Source: Rhodopseudomonas palustris
GTDB lineage: Bacteria > Pseudomonadota > Alphaproteobacteria > Rhizobiales > Xanthobacteraceae
Assembly: GCF_003031265.1 (NCBI RefSeq)
Contig: NZ_CP019966.1
Coordinates: 744,001 to 808,000, forward strand
Reading direction: 5' to 3'
Length of the DNA: 64,000 nucleotides
Below, one piece after another: positions 55,960 through 64,000 of the stretch. The notes under the pieces were generated by a model. That model saw only the letters and a list, made by a program, of their open reading frames with translations. It searched no databases and was not told the DNA's origin. Both the position numbers and the translations under genes were made by a program. Positions within the stretch are counted from its first letter, which is position 1; each line of letters opens with the position of its first letter.

Positions 55960-57366
55960 ATGTCTGACGCCCTTTTGTCTCGCTTCGTTCGAGATCGCAA
56001 AGCGAACATCGCGGTCATTACGGCGCTCGTGATGATTCCCATCGTCTTTCTGCTCGGCATGACGCTCGACTTCACCCAGGCGCTGCGCAAGAAGCAGCAA
56101 CTCGACGCCGCCGCCGACGCGGCCGCAATCGCGGCCGTTCGTCCGGCCATGCTGATGCAAACCGACGCGGTGGCACAAAACACCGCCTATGCGATCTTCA
56201 TGTCGACCGCCAACCGGCTGGCGTCCGGGTTGGCGTCGGTGCCGACGCCGACCATTACGATCACTGACGTGGGGCTTCAGCGCACCGTTAAGGTGTCCTA
56301 CAACGCCGCATCGCTGAACAACTTCCCCCAGTTGCTCATGAACAATGTGTCATGGGCGATCAGTGGTGCATCGACGGCGCAGGCGTCCAGTGCGCCAAAT
56401 ATGAATTTCTATCTCTTGATGGATGATTCGCCGTCGATGGGCATCGGTGCGACTGCGACCGACATCGGTAATCTGATTGCCGCCACTGCTCCGAAGTACC
56501 AGAAGGCGTCATCCTCGCAGAACTGCGGCTTCGCCTGTCATGAAACGAATATCGCCCATGACGGCGGGACCAAGGATAATCTCGCTATCGCACGAGCCAA
56601 CAACATCACGTTGCGGATCGATCTCGTGACCAGCGCTGTCAACCAGCTGCTCAACACCTGGTCGAACTGCCCGCAGTCCGGAATCTCGGGGGGAGTCATG
56701 CAGTGCATGTCGGCCCTGAACAATACCTCGTATCGAGCGGCGCTCTATACGTTCGATTTGGGCCTGAATACGCTGGCGTCGCTCACCACCCCGACGAAGG
56801 CTGGCGCTCAGGTTTCCAACATTGCGCTGATGCCCGTCGCGTATCAGAACTGCGTGGTCTCACCGAGCAACTGCAAGACCGACAACGGCACGGATATCGC
56901 GGGGGCTCTCACCAGCCTCAACGGGATCATGCCGAGCCCGGGCCTTGGCAGCAATGCTTCGGGCGATACGCCCCAGGAAGTCGTCTTCCTCGTCACCGAC
57001 GGCGTGGAGGACAAGATCTCCTCGTCCTGCCCCAACGGCAGCTATGCCTCCAACAGCCGCTGCCAGCAGCCGCTCGACACCGCAATCTGTGCGACCATCA
57101 AGAACCGGGGCATCAAGATCGCGATCCTCTATACGGAGTATCTGCAGCTCAAGACCCCCAATGTCCCGGTGACGGACAATTGGTACATGAGTTGGATCGA
57201 TGCTTACGACGAGCCGACGTCTTCGACCGGCGCTATTGCGCAGAATCTGCAAGCCTGCGCGTCCCCAGGCTTCTTCTCGAACGTCCAAACCGGCGGCAAC
57301 ATCACGCAAGCCTTGACGGATTTGTTCCTCAAGGTCGCGTCGAGCACTGCCAGCCTCACGCAATGA
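55960..57366 (+). CDS. TadG-like protein: pseudopilin-type helix plus von Willebrand A domain
   Basis: The 468-residue protein has a short cytoplasmic head, a membrane helix preceded by the TadG/E motif (RKANIAVITALVMIPIVFLLGMTLDFTQALRKKQQLDAAADAAA) and a large external domain. The VWA metal site is visible: DDSPS at residues 155-159 and VTDGVED near 345. Many cysteines suggest disulfides outside the membrane. Such proteins are minor parts of Tad pili or secreted adhesins. The ATG at 55960 (MSDALLSRF) is chosen; 55951 is an alternative and the open frame starts at a TTG. Confidence 0.85.
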   Translation: MSDALLSRFVRDRKANIAVITALVMIPIVFLLGMTLDFTQALRKKQQLDAAADAAAIAAVRPAMLMQTDAVAQNTAYAIFMSTANRLASGLASVPTPTITITDVGLQRTVKVSYNAASLNNFPQLLMNNVSWAISGASTAQASSAPNMNFYLLMDDSPSMGIGATATDIGNLIAATAPKYQKASSSQNCGFACHETNIAHDGGTKDNLAIARANNITLRIDLVTSAVNQLLNTWSNCPQSGISGGVMQCMSALNNTSYRAALYTFDLGLNTLASLTTPTKAGAQVSNIALMPVAYQNCVVSPSNCKTDNGTDIAGALTSLNGIMPSPGLGSNASGDTPQEVVFLVTDGVEDKISSSCPNGSYASNSRCQQPLDTAICATIKNRGIKIAILYTEYLQLKTPNVPVTDNWYMSWIDAYDEPTSSTGAIAQNLQACASPGFFSNVQTGGNITQALTDLFLKVASSTASLTQ

Positions 57367-57376
57367 GAAAGCCGCC

Positions 57377-57955
57377 ATGGCCCGATTTGGACTAAGAGCA
57401 ATCAAACAGGGTCGGGTTCGTATCGGTGCCTTCGCCAAGGATCGCGCAGGCGCCACCGCGGTGGAATTCGCGCTGATCGCTACGCCGTTCTTCGCGATCA
57501 TTGTCGCGTTGATCCAGACTTTTCTGTTGTTCTTTGCGCAGTCGGTTCTCGAAAATACGGTTCGGAAATCGGCCCGCCAGATCCTGACCGGCCAGGTTCA
57601 GGCGCAGAATGTCAGCCTGACGCCGGCGGCGTCGGCCGCCGCCTTCAAGCAGACCGTCTGCACCAATGCCAACGTGCTCTTCAGTTGCTCGGGGCTGATG
57701 GTCGACGTCAACGTCGCCAACAATTGGTCGGCGGCGAATATAGCCATGCCGGCGCTGACCTACGACAGCAACGGCAACGTCAACAACAGCTGGCAATTCA
57801 ACCCGGGCCACGCCGGCGACATCGTCGTCGTCCGGGTGATGTATCTCTGGCCGATGTTCTTCGGGCCGATCGCCTTCAACTTGGCAAACCAGCCGAACGG
57901 ATCCCGCCTGATCATGGCGTCCGCAGCGTTCCAGAACGAGCCTGCCAACCCGTAG
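57377..57955 (+). CDS. TadE-like pseudopilin protein
   Basis: The 192-residue protein has the TadE motif: DRAGATAVEFALIATPFFAIIVALIQTFLLFFAQSVLENTVRKSARQILTGQ (residues 22-72), a conserved Glu before a hydrophobic helix. The exported C-terminal domain contains a cysteine pair (TVCTNANVLFSC). It lies 10 bases after the TadG-like gene and acts with it, probably in surface or secreted structures. Confidence 0.87.
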   Translation: MARFGLRAIKQGRVRIGAFAKDRAGATAVEFALIATPFFAIIVALIQTFLLFFAQSVLENTVRKSARQILTGQVQAQNVSLTPAASAAAFKQTVCTNANVLFSCSGLMVDVNVANNWSAANIAMPALTYDSNGNVNNSWQFNPGHAGDIVVVRVMYLWPMFFGPIAFNLANQPNGSRLIMASAAFQNEPANP

Positions 57956-57966
57956 AGGTCCCGCGC

Positions 57967-58656
57967 ATGATCCGCCGATCAGTTTCCGTCAGGAGTTTGC
58001 AGGCCGACGTCGACGCCGTCGCCGCAACCGAGTTCGCGATAGTGGTGCCATTTCTGCTGGCGCTGTTCATCGGGGGAGTCGAGCTCGCGAACGGAATGGC
58101 GATCAGCGTCAAAGTCAGCGCGACGGCTCACTCCGTGGCCGACATGGTGACCCAGAACACCTCGCTCAGCACCTCATCGATGCAGAATATCCTCACTGGA
58201 GCGAGCGCAACAATCGCGCCGTATTCCATCAGTGACAGCAGCGGCAAGTCGCTTCTGACCGTCACCGTGTCGGAGGTTTCCAGTGACGCAAACGGCAACC
58301 TGACCCTGCAATGGAGCCAGTCGTACAACGGCGCCACCTTCGGGTCGGGGAGGACCAGTCTGTCCGGCCTGACCGTGCCGACGTCGCTGAACGGGACCGT
58401 CGGCAACGCGGCCAATCCGAACAACCAGAACGATCAGGTGTCGTTCATCGTGGGGGAAGTGTCGTACGCCTATACGCCCAATCTCGGGTTCACGATCAGC
58501 GGCACCGTCAATCTGACCGATACCGTGTGGATGTTTCCGCGCTGCTCGACCGACAGTCCGGCCAATTCGAGCGGACCCGCCTATTATCACGTCAAGTACT
58601 CCACTTCGACGACGACGTGCACGTGTCTCCAGCATTTGCAGTACAAGAATTGTTAG
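57967..58656 (+). CDS. TadE/TadG-like pseudopilin protein
   Basis: The 229-residue protein has a hydrophobic segment after the motif DAVAATEFAIVVPFLLALFIGGVELANGMAISVKV (residues 16-50). The C-terminal part is Ser/Thr/Asn-rich with four cysteines near the end (FPRCSTDSP, TCTCLQHLQYKNC). It is the third of a three-gene cluster 11 bases after the second. No tadZABCD or cpaA gene is nearby, so the export machinery must be encoded elsewhere. Confidence 0.86.
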   Translation: MIRRSVSVRSLQADVDAVAATEFAIVVPFLLALFIGGVELANGMAISVKVSATAHSVADMVTQNTSLSTSSMQNILTGASATIAPYSISDSSGKSLLTVTVSEVSSDANGNLTLQWSQSYNGATFGSGRTSLSGLTVPTSLNGTVGNAANPNNQNDQVSFIVGEVSYAYTPNLGFTISGTVNLTDTVWMFPRCSTDSPANSSGPAYYHVKYSTSTTTCTCLQHLQYKNC

Positions 58657-58725
58657 CTAGGTGCCACGTCGGGCTGCGAGCGTATTTTGGATAGGCGTCG
58701 CTTCCGGGCATTTTGGTTGCGCGCT

Positions 58726-58767
58726 GCGCTCGCGATGGATCGCGGGTCAAGCCCGCGGATGACGCCG
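58726..58767. repeat. Partial intergenic repeat, family E
   Basis: The segment GATGGATCGCGGGTCAAGCC followed by CGCGGATGACGCC contains CGCGGG/CCCGCG arms. It is a short copy of a repeat type common in Rhizobiales, seen once here. Its flanks carry no second arm, so it is truncated. Confidence 0.45.
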
Positions 58768-58787
58768 CTGCATGGAATTGTAAATCC

Positions 58788-59441
58788 TTAGTGGCCGAGT
58801 TCGCCAATCTCGTCCAGAATGCCTTGATAGAACTCTTGAAGTCTGGCTGTGCGTCGGGCTGCGATGCGTCGTCCTGTTGCGGTGCAAAAATTCTCCCCGA
58901 GACGCAAAAGTTTGGTCTGAAAATGATCCAGAGCAAAGGAAATATCGTCCGGTGAGCGTCGGGCGGCCGTTGGGTCGTCGATGTCGTAGATGTGGGCCTT
59001 CCGCGTTCCGGCCAGATAGAAGCAACGCGCTACGCCAATCCATCCGATTGCGTCCAGACGGTCGGCGTCTTGGAGTATCTTGGCTTCAAGGCTGATCGGG
59101 GTGATCCGAGCCGAATAGCTGTGCGCTTCAATGGCGTGGCAAGCGCGGAGCCTGCGGTCGTCCGGCCAACCCTGCGCTGTCAGAACCTGATCGGCCTTGT
59201 TCGCCGCAAGGGTCGAAGCTTTCTTCCGTGCCGGTGACGCTTTGTCGATCCATATGCAGTCATGAAGGATCGTTGCGGCGACCAATATCTCCGTGTCCCC
59301 GCCCTCGACGGCAATGATCTCCGCGGCGTTGCGCCAAACACGTAGCAGGTGGGCCTCATCATGGGCTCCATCACGGGCGTCGAATGCATGCGGGAGCAGC
59401 GACTGAGCCAGTGTCGGATGCGGGAAATGGCTGTGTAGCAT
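58788..59441 (-). CDS. HD-domain phosphohydrolase
   Basis: The 217-residue protein has the HD metal-site pattern: DEAHLLRVWRNAAEI near residue 27, ILHDCIWIDK near 58 and ILQDADRLDAIGWIG near 125, giving the H...HD...D set. It resembles YedJ-like nucleotide phosphohydrolases; no substrate can be named. It is convergent with the Tad genes. Its ATG at 59441 lacks a strong ribosome site. Confidence 0.85.
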   Translation of the reverse strand: MLHSHFPHPTLAQSLLPHAFDARDGAHDEAHLLRVWRNAAEIIAVEGGDTEILVAATILHDCIWIDKASPARKKASTLAANKADQVLTAQGWPDDRRLRACHAIEAHSYSARITPISLEAKILQDADRLDAIGWIGVARCFYLAGTRKAHIYDIDDPTAARRSPDDISFALDHFQTKLLRLGENFCTATGRRIAARRTARLQEFYQGILDEIGELGH

Positions 59442-59871
59442 CTTAGATCCAAAGGAGGGGAGAACGTCACAATGACTAGCACGCGCGTCCTCCGTTGCCG
59501 AGTTGCGATGTTCATCGTTCGGGTATCGCGCCCTGTTGCGGTTGGACTAAGCTGCGATGCAGCCACTTCAATGAGTGCTTGGAGAAGTCACCGATAGCCG
59601 GCTGCGCAAAAAGTCGCTCAGCTTGATCCATCTCAATCCGCGCGCCAGTCGATCAGTTAGTTTGCTTTCGACGAAGCGTGGCGCGGATGGTTCGTGCTTC
59701 CCGCGCCGGCAGCGTCTCTCCCCAGACTGGCCCCGCGCTCCCGATGCGCAACCGGGAGGCGGGGTTATTGTTGTCCGGCGGCGCAAGGCCTGCCTCGCCT
59801 GGGCCGCCTTGCCGAATGCGTCCTGATCGGGCAAGACTCTTGAAATTCACCAGAATTTCCAAGAGGCCGGT
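59442..59871. other. Intergenic region before the fdsR-like gene
   Basis: The 430 bases contain no supported gene. Frames on both strands (for example 59568-59834 minus) have no start signals or recognised products. It is expected to hold promoters for the divergent HD hydrolase and the LysR regulator. Confidence 0.5.
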
Positions 59872-60765
59872 TTGATCGACAAGCTCGAGCTGTTACTCGC
59901 GCTCGCCAAGGAGCGGCATTTCGGCCGAGCTGCCGAGGCCTGCGGCGTGACTCAGCCGACGATGTCGACCGGCATCAAGCAGCTCGAAGAAATCTTGGGC
60001 GTGATGCTGGTGCAGCGCGGCTCGCGGTTTCTCGGCTTCACGCCGGAGGGCGAGCGGGCGCTGGAATGGGCGCGCCGGATCGTCGCCGACAGCCGCGCCA
60101 TGCGCCAGGATATCGGGGCGTTGAAGGCCGAGCTGTCTGGGGAGCTGCGGATCGCCGCGATCCCGACCGTGCTCGGCATGGTGGCGCAGCTCACCACGCC
60201 GTTCCGCGCGCGGCACCCCAATGTCCGCTTCAGCATCCTGTCCTGCACGTCGTCCGAAGTGCTGGGCTTGCTCGAAAACCTCGAAGTCGACGCCGGGCTG
60301 ACCTACACCGAGAACGAGCCGGTCGGCAAAGTCCGCAGCGTGCCGCTGTATCAGGAAAGCTATCGGCTGATCACCTCGCCGGACGGGATGTTCGGGGATC
60401 GCGATCAGGTGACCTGGCGCGAGGTCGGCCAAGTGCCGCTGTGCCTGCTGACGCCGAACATGCAGAACCGCCGCATCATCGACCGCGCGCTGCGCGCCGC
60501 CGGCACCACTGCGCAGCCGACGCTGACGTCGAATTCGATCATCGTGCTCTACACCCACGTCAAGACCGGGCGCTGGGCGAGCGTGATGCCAGCCAAGCTT
60601 GCCGAGACGCTCGGGCTCGGCGACGAAGTCCGCACGATTCCGATTGTAGAGCCCAAGGTCGCCTACAGCATCGGCCTCGTGGTGCCGCCGCGCGAGCCCT
60701 ACACGCCGCTGGTCGCCGCCCTGATGCAGGTGGCCCGCGAAGTCGCGCCGACGCTGCAGAGCTGA
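59872..60765 (+). CDS. LysR-family regulator, FdsR-like
   Basis: The 297-residue protein has an N-terminal LysR helix-turn-helix (ALAKERHFGRAAEACGVTQPTMSTGIKQLEEILGVMLVQR, residues 10-50) and a substrate-binding-like effector domain (LRIAAIPTVLGMVAQLTTPFRARHP). The start is TTG at 59872, preceded by AGAGG; no ATG is in a workable position. Its place before fdsGBA and similarity to OxyR/FdsR-type regulators suggest control of formate dehydrogenase. Confidence 0.88.
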   Translation: MIDKLELLLALAKERHFGRAAEACGVTQPTMSTGIKQLEEILGVMLVQRGSRFLGFTPEGERALEWARRIVADSRAMRQDIGALKAELSGELRIAAIPTVLGMVAQLTTPFRARHPNVRFSILSCTSSEVLGLLENLEVDAGLTYTENEPVGKVRSVPLYQESYRLITSPDGMFGDRDQVTWREVGQVPLCLLTPNMQNRRIIDRALRAAGTTAQPTLTSNSIIVLYTHVKTGRWASVMPAKLAETLGLGDEVRTIPIVEPKVAYSIGLVVPPREPYTPLVAALMQVAREVAPTLQS

Positions 60766-60820
60766 TCGCGGGCGGTTTGGTGCTGACGGAACTGCTGTGG
60801 CGCGCAGGCCGCCGCCACGA

Positions 60821-60919
60821 GTCATTCCGGGGCGCGAGCGACAGCTCGCGAACCCGGAATCTCCTGGCTTCACAACTGCGAGATTCCGGGCTCGCCGTTG
60901 CGCGGCGCCCCGGAATGAC
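60821..60919. repeat. Palindromic intergenic repeat, family B (copy 2)
   Basis: It begins GTCATTCCGGGGCGCGAGCG and ends CGGCGCCCCGGAATGAC with inner arms CCCGGAATC and GATTCCGGG, as in 45336-45434. It lies between the LysR gene and fdsG. Confidence 0.8.
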
Positions 60920-61032
60920 GGTGTCAATGCCTCTTGTCGTTGCGGATTCCTTATCGCAGCATTGGACTGCTTTATTGATCTTTTGAACAATTCTTATTCT
61001 CATCCGGCGATCCACGACGACGAAGAGCGCCG

Positions 61033-61503
61033 ATGCAATACGAACCATGGGAACCCGCCCGCGCGAGCGAAATCATCGCCGGGCTGACGCACAAGGAAGG
61101 CGCGACGCTGCTGATGCTGCACGCGTTGCAGCAGGCGTTCGGCTATGTGCCGCAGGACGCCGAGCCGATGATCGCGCAGGCGCTGAACCTGTCGCGCGCT
61201 GAAGTTCATGGCGTGCTCACCTTTTATCCGGACTTCCGCCGGGAGCCGCCGGGCCGCCACGTGCTGAAGCTGTGCCGCGCCGAGGCCTGCCAGGCTGCCG
61301 GCGGCGACGCGCTGGTGGCGCATGCGGAGACGCGGCTCGGCGTGACCTTCGGGGCCACCACCGCGGACGGCGCAGTGACGCTGGAGCCGGCCTATTGCCT
61401 CGGCCTGTGTGCCACGGCGCCGTCGGCGATGATCAACGAGCGCGTGGTCGGCCGGCTTGATGCCGGCAAGCTCGACGCCCTGCTGGCGGAGGCGCAACGA
61501 TGA
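61033..61503 (+). CDS. fdsG: FdsG, gamma subunit of NAD-dependent formate dehydrogenase
   Basis: FdsG is the NuoE-like 2Fe-2S subunit of the soluble molybdenum formate dehydrogenase. The 156 residues have LMLHALQQAFGYVPQDA, EVHGVLTFYPDFRREPPGRH and the four cysteines of the 2Fe-2S site (CRAEACQAAGG, CLGLCATAPSAMI). It overlaps fdsB by 4 bases. Confidence 0.94.
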   Translation: MQYEPWEPARASEIIAGLTHKEGATLLMLHALQQAFGYVPQDAEPMIAQALNLSRAEVHGVLTFYPDFRREPPGRHVLKLCRAEACQAAGGDALVAHAETRLGVTFGATTADGAVTLEPAYCLGLCATAPSAMINERVVGRLDAGKLDALLAEAQR

Positions 61504-63056
61504 GTTTGCGCATCTTCATTCCGCGCGATTCCGGCGCGCTCGCGGTCGGCGCCGATGAAGTCGCGGCCGCGCTGCTGGCGCAGGCGCATGCGCGAGAGCT
61601 GCCGGTCGATCTGGTCCGTCCCGGCTCGCGCGGGCTGTACTGGCTCGAACCGATGCTGGAAGTCGATACGCCGGACGGCCGCGTCGCCTATGGGCCGGTG
61701 TCGCCAGCCGATGTGCCGGCGCTGCTCGATGCGATCGTGGCGGGCGAGCCTCATCCGCTGCGGCAGGGGCTCACCGAACAGATTCCATGGCTGAAGCGGC
61801 AGACCCGGCTGACCTTTGCGCGCTGCGGCATCGTCGATCCACGCTCGATCGATGATTATCGCGCCCATGGCGGCTATCGCGGGCTCGAACGCGCGCTGAA
61901 GATGAGCTCAGATGCGATCATCGACGACGTCGTCAAATCCGGCCTGCGCGGCCGCGGCGGCGCCGGCTTTCCGACCGGCACCAAGTGGCGCACCGTGGCC
62001 CAGGCCGGGCGCGGCCAGAAATATATCTGCTGCAATGCCGACGAGGGTGACAGCGGCACCTTCGCCGACCGGATGCTGATGGAGGGCGATCCCTTCATGA
62101 TCATCGAGGGCATGACGATCGCCGGCATCGCGGTCGGTGCCACCAAGGGCTACATCTATATCCGCTCGGAATATCCGCATGCCGTCGAGGCGATGAACGC
62201 CGCGATCGAGGCGGCGCGGCGCACCGGCTATCTCGGCGAGCACATCTGTCACTCGACGGATTCGTTCGACATTGAAGTGAGAGTCGGCGCCGGCGCCTAT
62301 ATCTGCGGCGAAGAGACCTCGATGCTGGAGAGCCTCGAGGGCAAGCGCGGCACGGTGCGGGCGAAGCCGCCGCTGCCTGCGCATAAAGGCCTGTTCGGCC
62401 GGCCGACGGTGATCAACAACGTGCTGACTTTCTCTGCGGTGCCCTACATCCTCGATGGAGGCGCCCAGGCCTATGCGGATTGCGGCATGGGCCGTTCGCG
62501 CGGCACCAAGCCGATCCAGCTCGGCGGCAACATCAAGCACGGCGGGCTGTTCGAGGTAGCGTTCGGGATCACGCTCGGTGAGCTGGTCGACGACATCGGC
62601 GGCGGTACGCTGAGCGGCCGCCCGGTGCGCGCCGTCCAGGTCGGCGGCCCGCTCGGCGCTTACTTCCCGCGCGCGCTGTTCGACACGCCGTTCGACTACG
62701 AGGCGTTCGCCGCGCGGAGCGGCATGGTCGGGCATGGCGGCGTGGTGGTGTTCGACGACACCGTCGACATGGCCAAGCAGGCGCGGTTCGCGATGGAATT
62801 CTGCGCGCACGAATCCTGCGGCAAGTGCACGCCGTGCCGGATCGGTTCGACCCGCGGCGCCGAGACCGTCGACAAGATCATCGCCGGTGATAAGCCGGCC
62901 GCGAACATCGCCGTGCTCGAGGACCTCTGCAACACCATGAAGTTCGGCTCACTGTGCGCGCTGGGCGGCCTGACGCCGATCCCGGTGCTGAGCGCGCTGA
63001 CGCACTTCCCGGAAGATTTCGGCCTCGCGCCGCGCCGGCTGCAGGCGGCGGAATAA
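61500..63056 (+). CDS. fdsB: FdsB, beta subunit (FMN and NADH binding) of formate dehydrogenase
   Basis: The 518-residue protein is a NuoF-like diaphorase with a thioredoxin-like N-terminal domain (about 1-100). Motifs: GLRGRGGAGFPTGTKW and CNADEGDSGTFADRMLMEGDPF for FMN/NADH, and ESCGKCTPCRIGSTRG for the 4Fe-4S cluster. It passes electrons from formate to NAD+. The spacing to fdsA is 11 bases. Confidence 0.95.
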   Translation: MSLRIFIPRDSGALAVGADEVAAALLAQAHARELPVDLVRPGSRGLYWLEPMLEVDTPDGRVAYGPVSPADVPALLDAIVAGEPHPLRQGLTEQIPWLKRQTRLTFARCGIVDPRSIDDYRAHGGYRGLERALKMSSDAIIDDVVKSGLRGRGGAGFPTGTKWRTVAQAGRGQKYICCNADEGDSGTFADRMLMEGDPFMIIEGMTIAGIAVGATKGYIYIRSEYPHAVEAMNAAIEAARRTGYLGEHICHSTDSFDIEVRVGAGAYICGEETSMLESLEGKRGTVRAKPPLPAHKGLFGRPTVINNVLTFSAVPYILDGGAQAYADCGMGRSRGTKPIQLGGNIKHGGLFEVAFGITLGELVDDIGGGTLSGRPVRAVQVGGPLGAYFPRALFDTPFDYEAFAARSGMVGHGGVVVFDDTVDMAKQARFAMEFCAHESCGKCTPCRIGSTRGAETVDKIIAGDKPAANIAVLEDLCNTMKFGSLCALGGLTPIPVLSALTHFPEDFGLAPRRLQAAE

Positions 63057-63067
63057 AGGACGACGAC

Positions 63068-64000
63068 ATGGCTTTGGTCCACGAAACCGATTTCGGCACG
63101 CCGCGCTCGCTCTCCGAAACCATGGTGACGCTGACGATCGATGGCCGCAGCGTCTCGGTGCCCGAGGGCACCTCGATCATGCGCGCCGCGATGGAGATCG
63201 GCACCGCGATCCCGAAACTCTGCGCCACCGACATGGTCGATGCGTTCGGCTCCTGCCGGCTGTGTCTGGTCGAGATCGACGGCCGTAGCGGCACGCCGGC
63301 GTCGTGCACCACGCCGGTCGCCGACGGTCTCGTCGTCCACACCCAGACCGAGCGGCTCAAGCAGATCCGCAAGGGCGTGATGGAGCTGTATATCTCCGAT
63401 CACCCGCTCGACTGCCTGACCTGCTCGGCGAACGGCGATTGCGAGCTGCAGGACATGGCCGGCGCCGTGGGCCTACGTGACGTGCGCTATGGATATTCCG
63501 GCGAGAAGCATCCCAATCCGGGGCTCGACGAGTCAAACCCGTACTTCACGTACGATCCGTCGAAATGCATCGTCTGCTCGCGCTGCGTCCGCGCCTGCGA
63601 GGAAGTGCAGGGTACCTTCGCGCTGACGATCGCGGGCCGGGGCTTCGACTCCGTCGTCTCGCCCGGCATGCAGGAAAGCTTCCTCGGCTCCGAATGCGTA
63701 TCCTGCGGCGCCTGCGTGCAGGCGTGTCCGACCGCGACGCTGAACGAGAAAAGCGTGATCGAGATCGGCACGCCGGAGCGCTCGGTGGTGACGACGTGTG
63801 CCTATTGCGGCGTCGGCTGCACCTTCAAGGCCGAGATGCGCGGCGAAGAGCTGGTGCGCATGGTGCCGTACAAGGACGGCAAGGCCAATCGCGGCCATTC
63901 CTGCGTCAAGGGCCGGTTCGCCTGGGGCTACGCCAACCACAAGGAGCGCATCCTCAAGCCGATGATCCGCGCCAAGATCACCGAGCCGTGGCGCGAGGTG
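63068..64000 (+). CDS. fdsA: FdsA, alpha subunit of NAD-dependent formate dehydrogenase (N-terminal part)
   Basis: The frame is open from the ATG at 63068 to the window edge (311 codons). A NuoG-like 2Fe-2S domain (SCRLCLVEID), a His-Cys 4Fe-4S motif (DHPLDCLTCSANGDCELQ), two ferredoxin-type clusters (CIVCSRCVRACEEVQG, CVSCGACVQACPTATL) and the start of the molybdopterin domain (CAYCGVGCTF, SCVKGRFAWG) are present. The full protein would be about 900-950 residues with the Mo/W-bis-MGD catalytic site beyond the window. AAGGACGACGAC precedes the start. Confidence 0.95.
   Translation, partial: MALVHETDFGTPRSLSETMVTLTIDGRSVSVPEGTSIMRAAMEIGTAIPKLCATDMVDAFGSCRLCLVEIDGRSGTPASCTTPVADGLVVHTQTERLKQIRKGVMELYISDHPLDCLTCSANGDCELQDMAGAVGLRDVRYGYSGEKHPNPGLDESNPYFTYDPSKCIVCSRCVRACEEVQGTFALTIAGRGFDSVVSPGMQESFLGSECVSCGACVQACPTATLNEKSVIEIGTPERSVVTTCAYCGVGCTFKAEMRGEELVRMVPYKDGKANRGHSCVKGRFAWGYANHKERILKPMIRAKITEPWREV

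Noticed and set aside
59568..59834. Possible 88-residue minus-strand gene before the LysR gene
   Set aside because: No ribosome site, arginine-rich shadow-like composition, no known family.

Overview
The window is high-GC alphaproteobacterial DNA. Gene content and several families of palindromic intergenic repeats point to the Bradyrhizobium/Rhodopseudomonas group, most likely a Rhodopseudomonas palustris-type phototroph. This is judged from recognised families, not from a database search. Genes are dense, often overlapping at ATGA/GTGA junctions. I see no tRNA, rRNA, CRISPR array, insertion sequence or prophage.

Region by region. (1) 1-5007: the end of a probable boxC, then boxB (aerobic benzoyl-CoA epoxidation), a terminator, and a gene fusing both NfnA/NfnB (SudB/SudA)-type flavoprotein subunits to zinc ribbons and a rubrerythrin-like diiron domain. 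(2) 5214-12947: a YgiQ radical-SAM protein, then a TetR regulator divergent from an efflux operon like E. coli yhiI-rbbA-yhhJ. (3) 12955-15287: a small protein, an IclR regulator and a Bug/TctC-type periplasmic binding protein. (4) 15423-29784: a large phosphonate (C-P lyase) locus. It holds phnGHIJKLMN plus a PPOX flavoprotein, phnF divergent from phnG across a long palindromic operator, the transporter phnCDE1E2, and a third unit with a hexapeptide acetyltransferase, a second phnM and a DUF1045 2H-phosphoesterase. (5) 29781-36553: housekeeping and unknown genes (YheT-type hydrolase, chemoreceptor, DUF123, CutA, FmdB-type zinc ribbon, PEBP, small exported protein). (6) 36699-52906: a cobalamin locus with bluB, cobT, DUF1636, cobU/cobP, cobW, cobN, cobO, cobQ, cobD, cobC, btuF, btuD, btuC and a NiCoT nickel/cobalt transporter, with two cobalamin riboswitches. 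(7) 52972-55405: sugE/gdx and btaB divergent from btaA (betaine-lipid synthesis). (8) 55960-58656: three Tad-type pseudopilin/secreted-protein genes. (9) 58788-64000: an HD hydrolase, then an fdsR-like LysR regulator and fdsG-fdsB-fdsA (NAD-dependent formate dehydrogenase; fdsA runs off the end).

How they fit together. Two phosphate-scarcity systems share the window: phosphonate use (phn) and phosphorus-free membrane lipid (bta). Both have direct repeats with an 11-base period resembling PhoB boxes in their divergent promoters. The C-P lyase set has no PhnP, but the DUF1045 protein has two HxT motifs and could supply that step. The cobalamin genes combine lower-ligand synthesis (bluB, cobT), late corrin steps, and uptake of cobalt and corrinoid, with riboswitches at the heads of two units. 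The most unusual single gene is the SudB-SudA-rubrerythrin fusion beside boxB.
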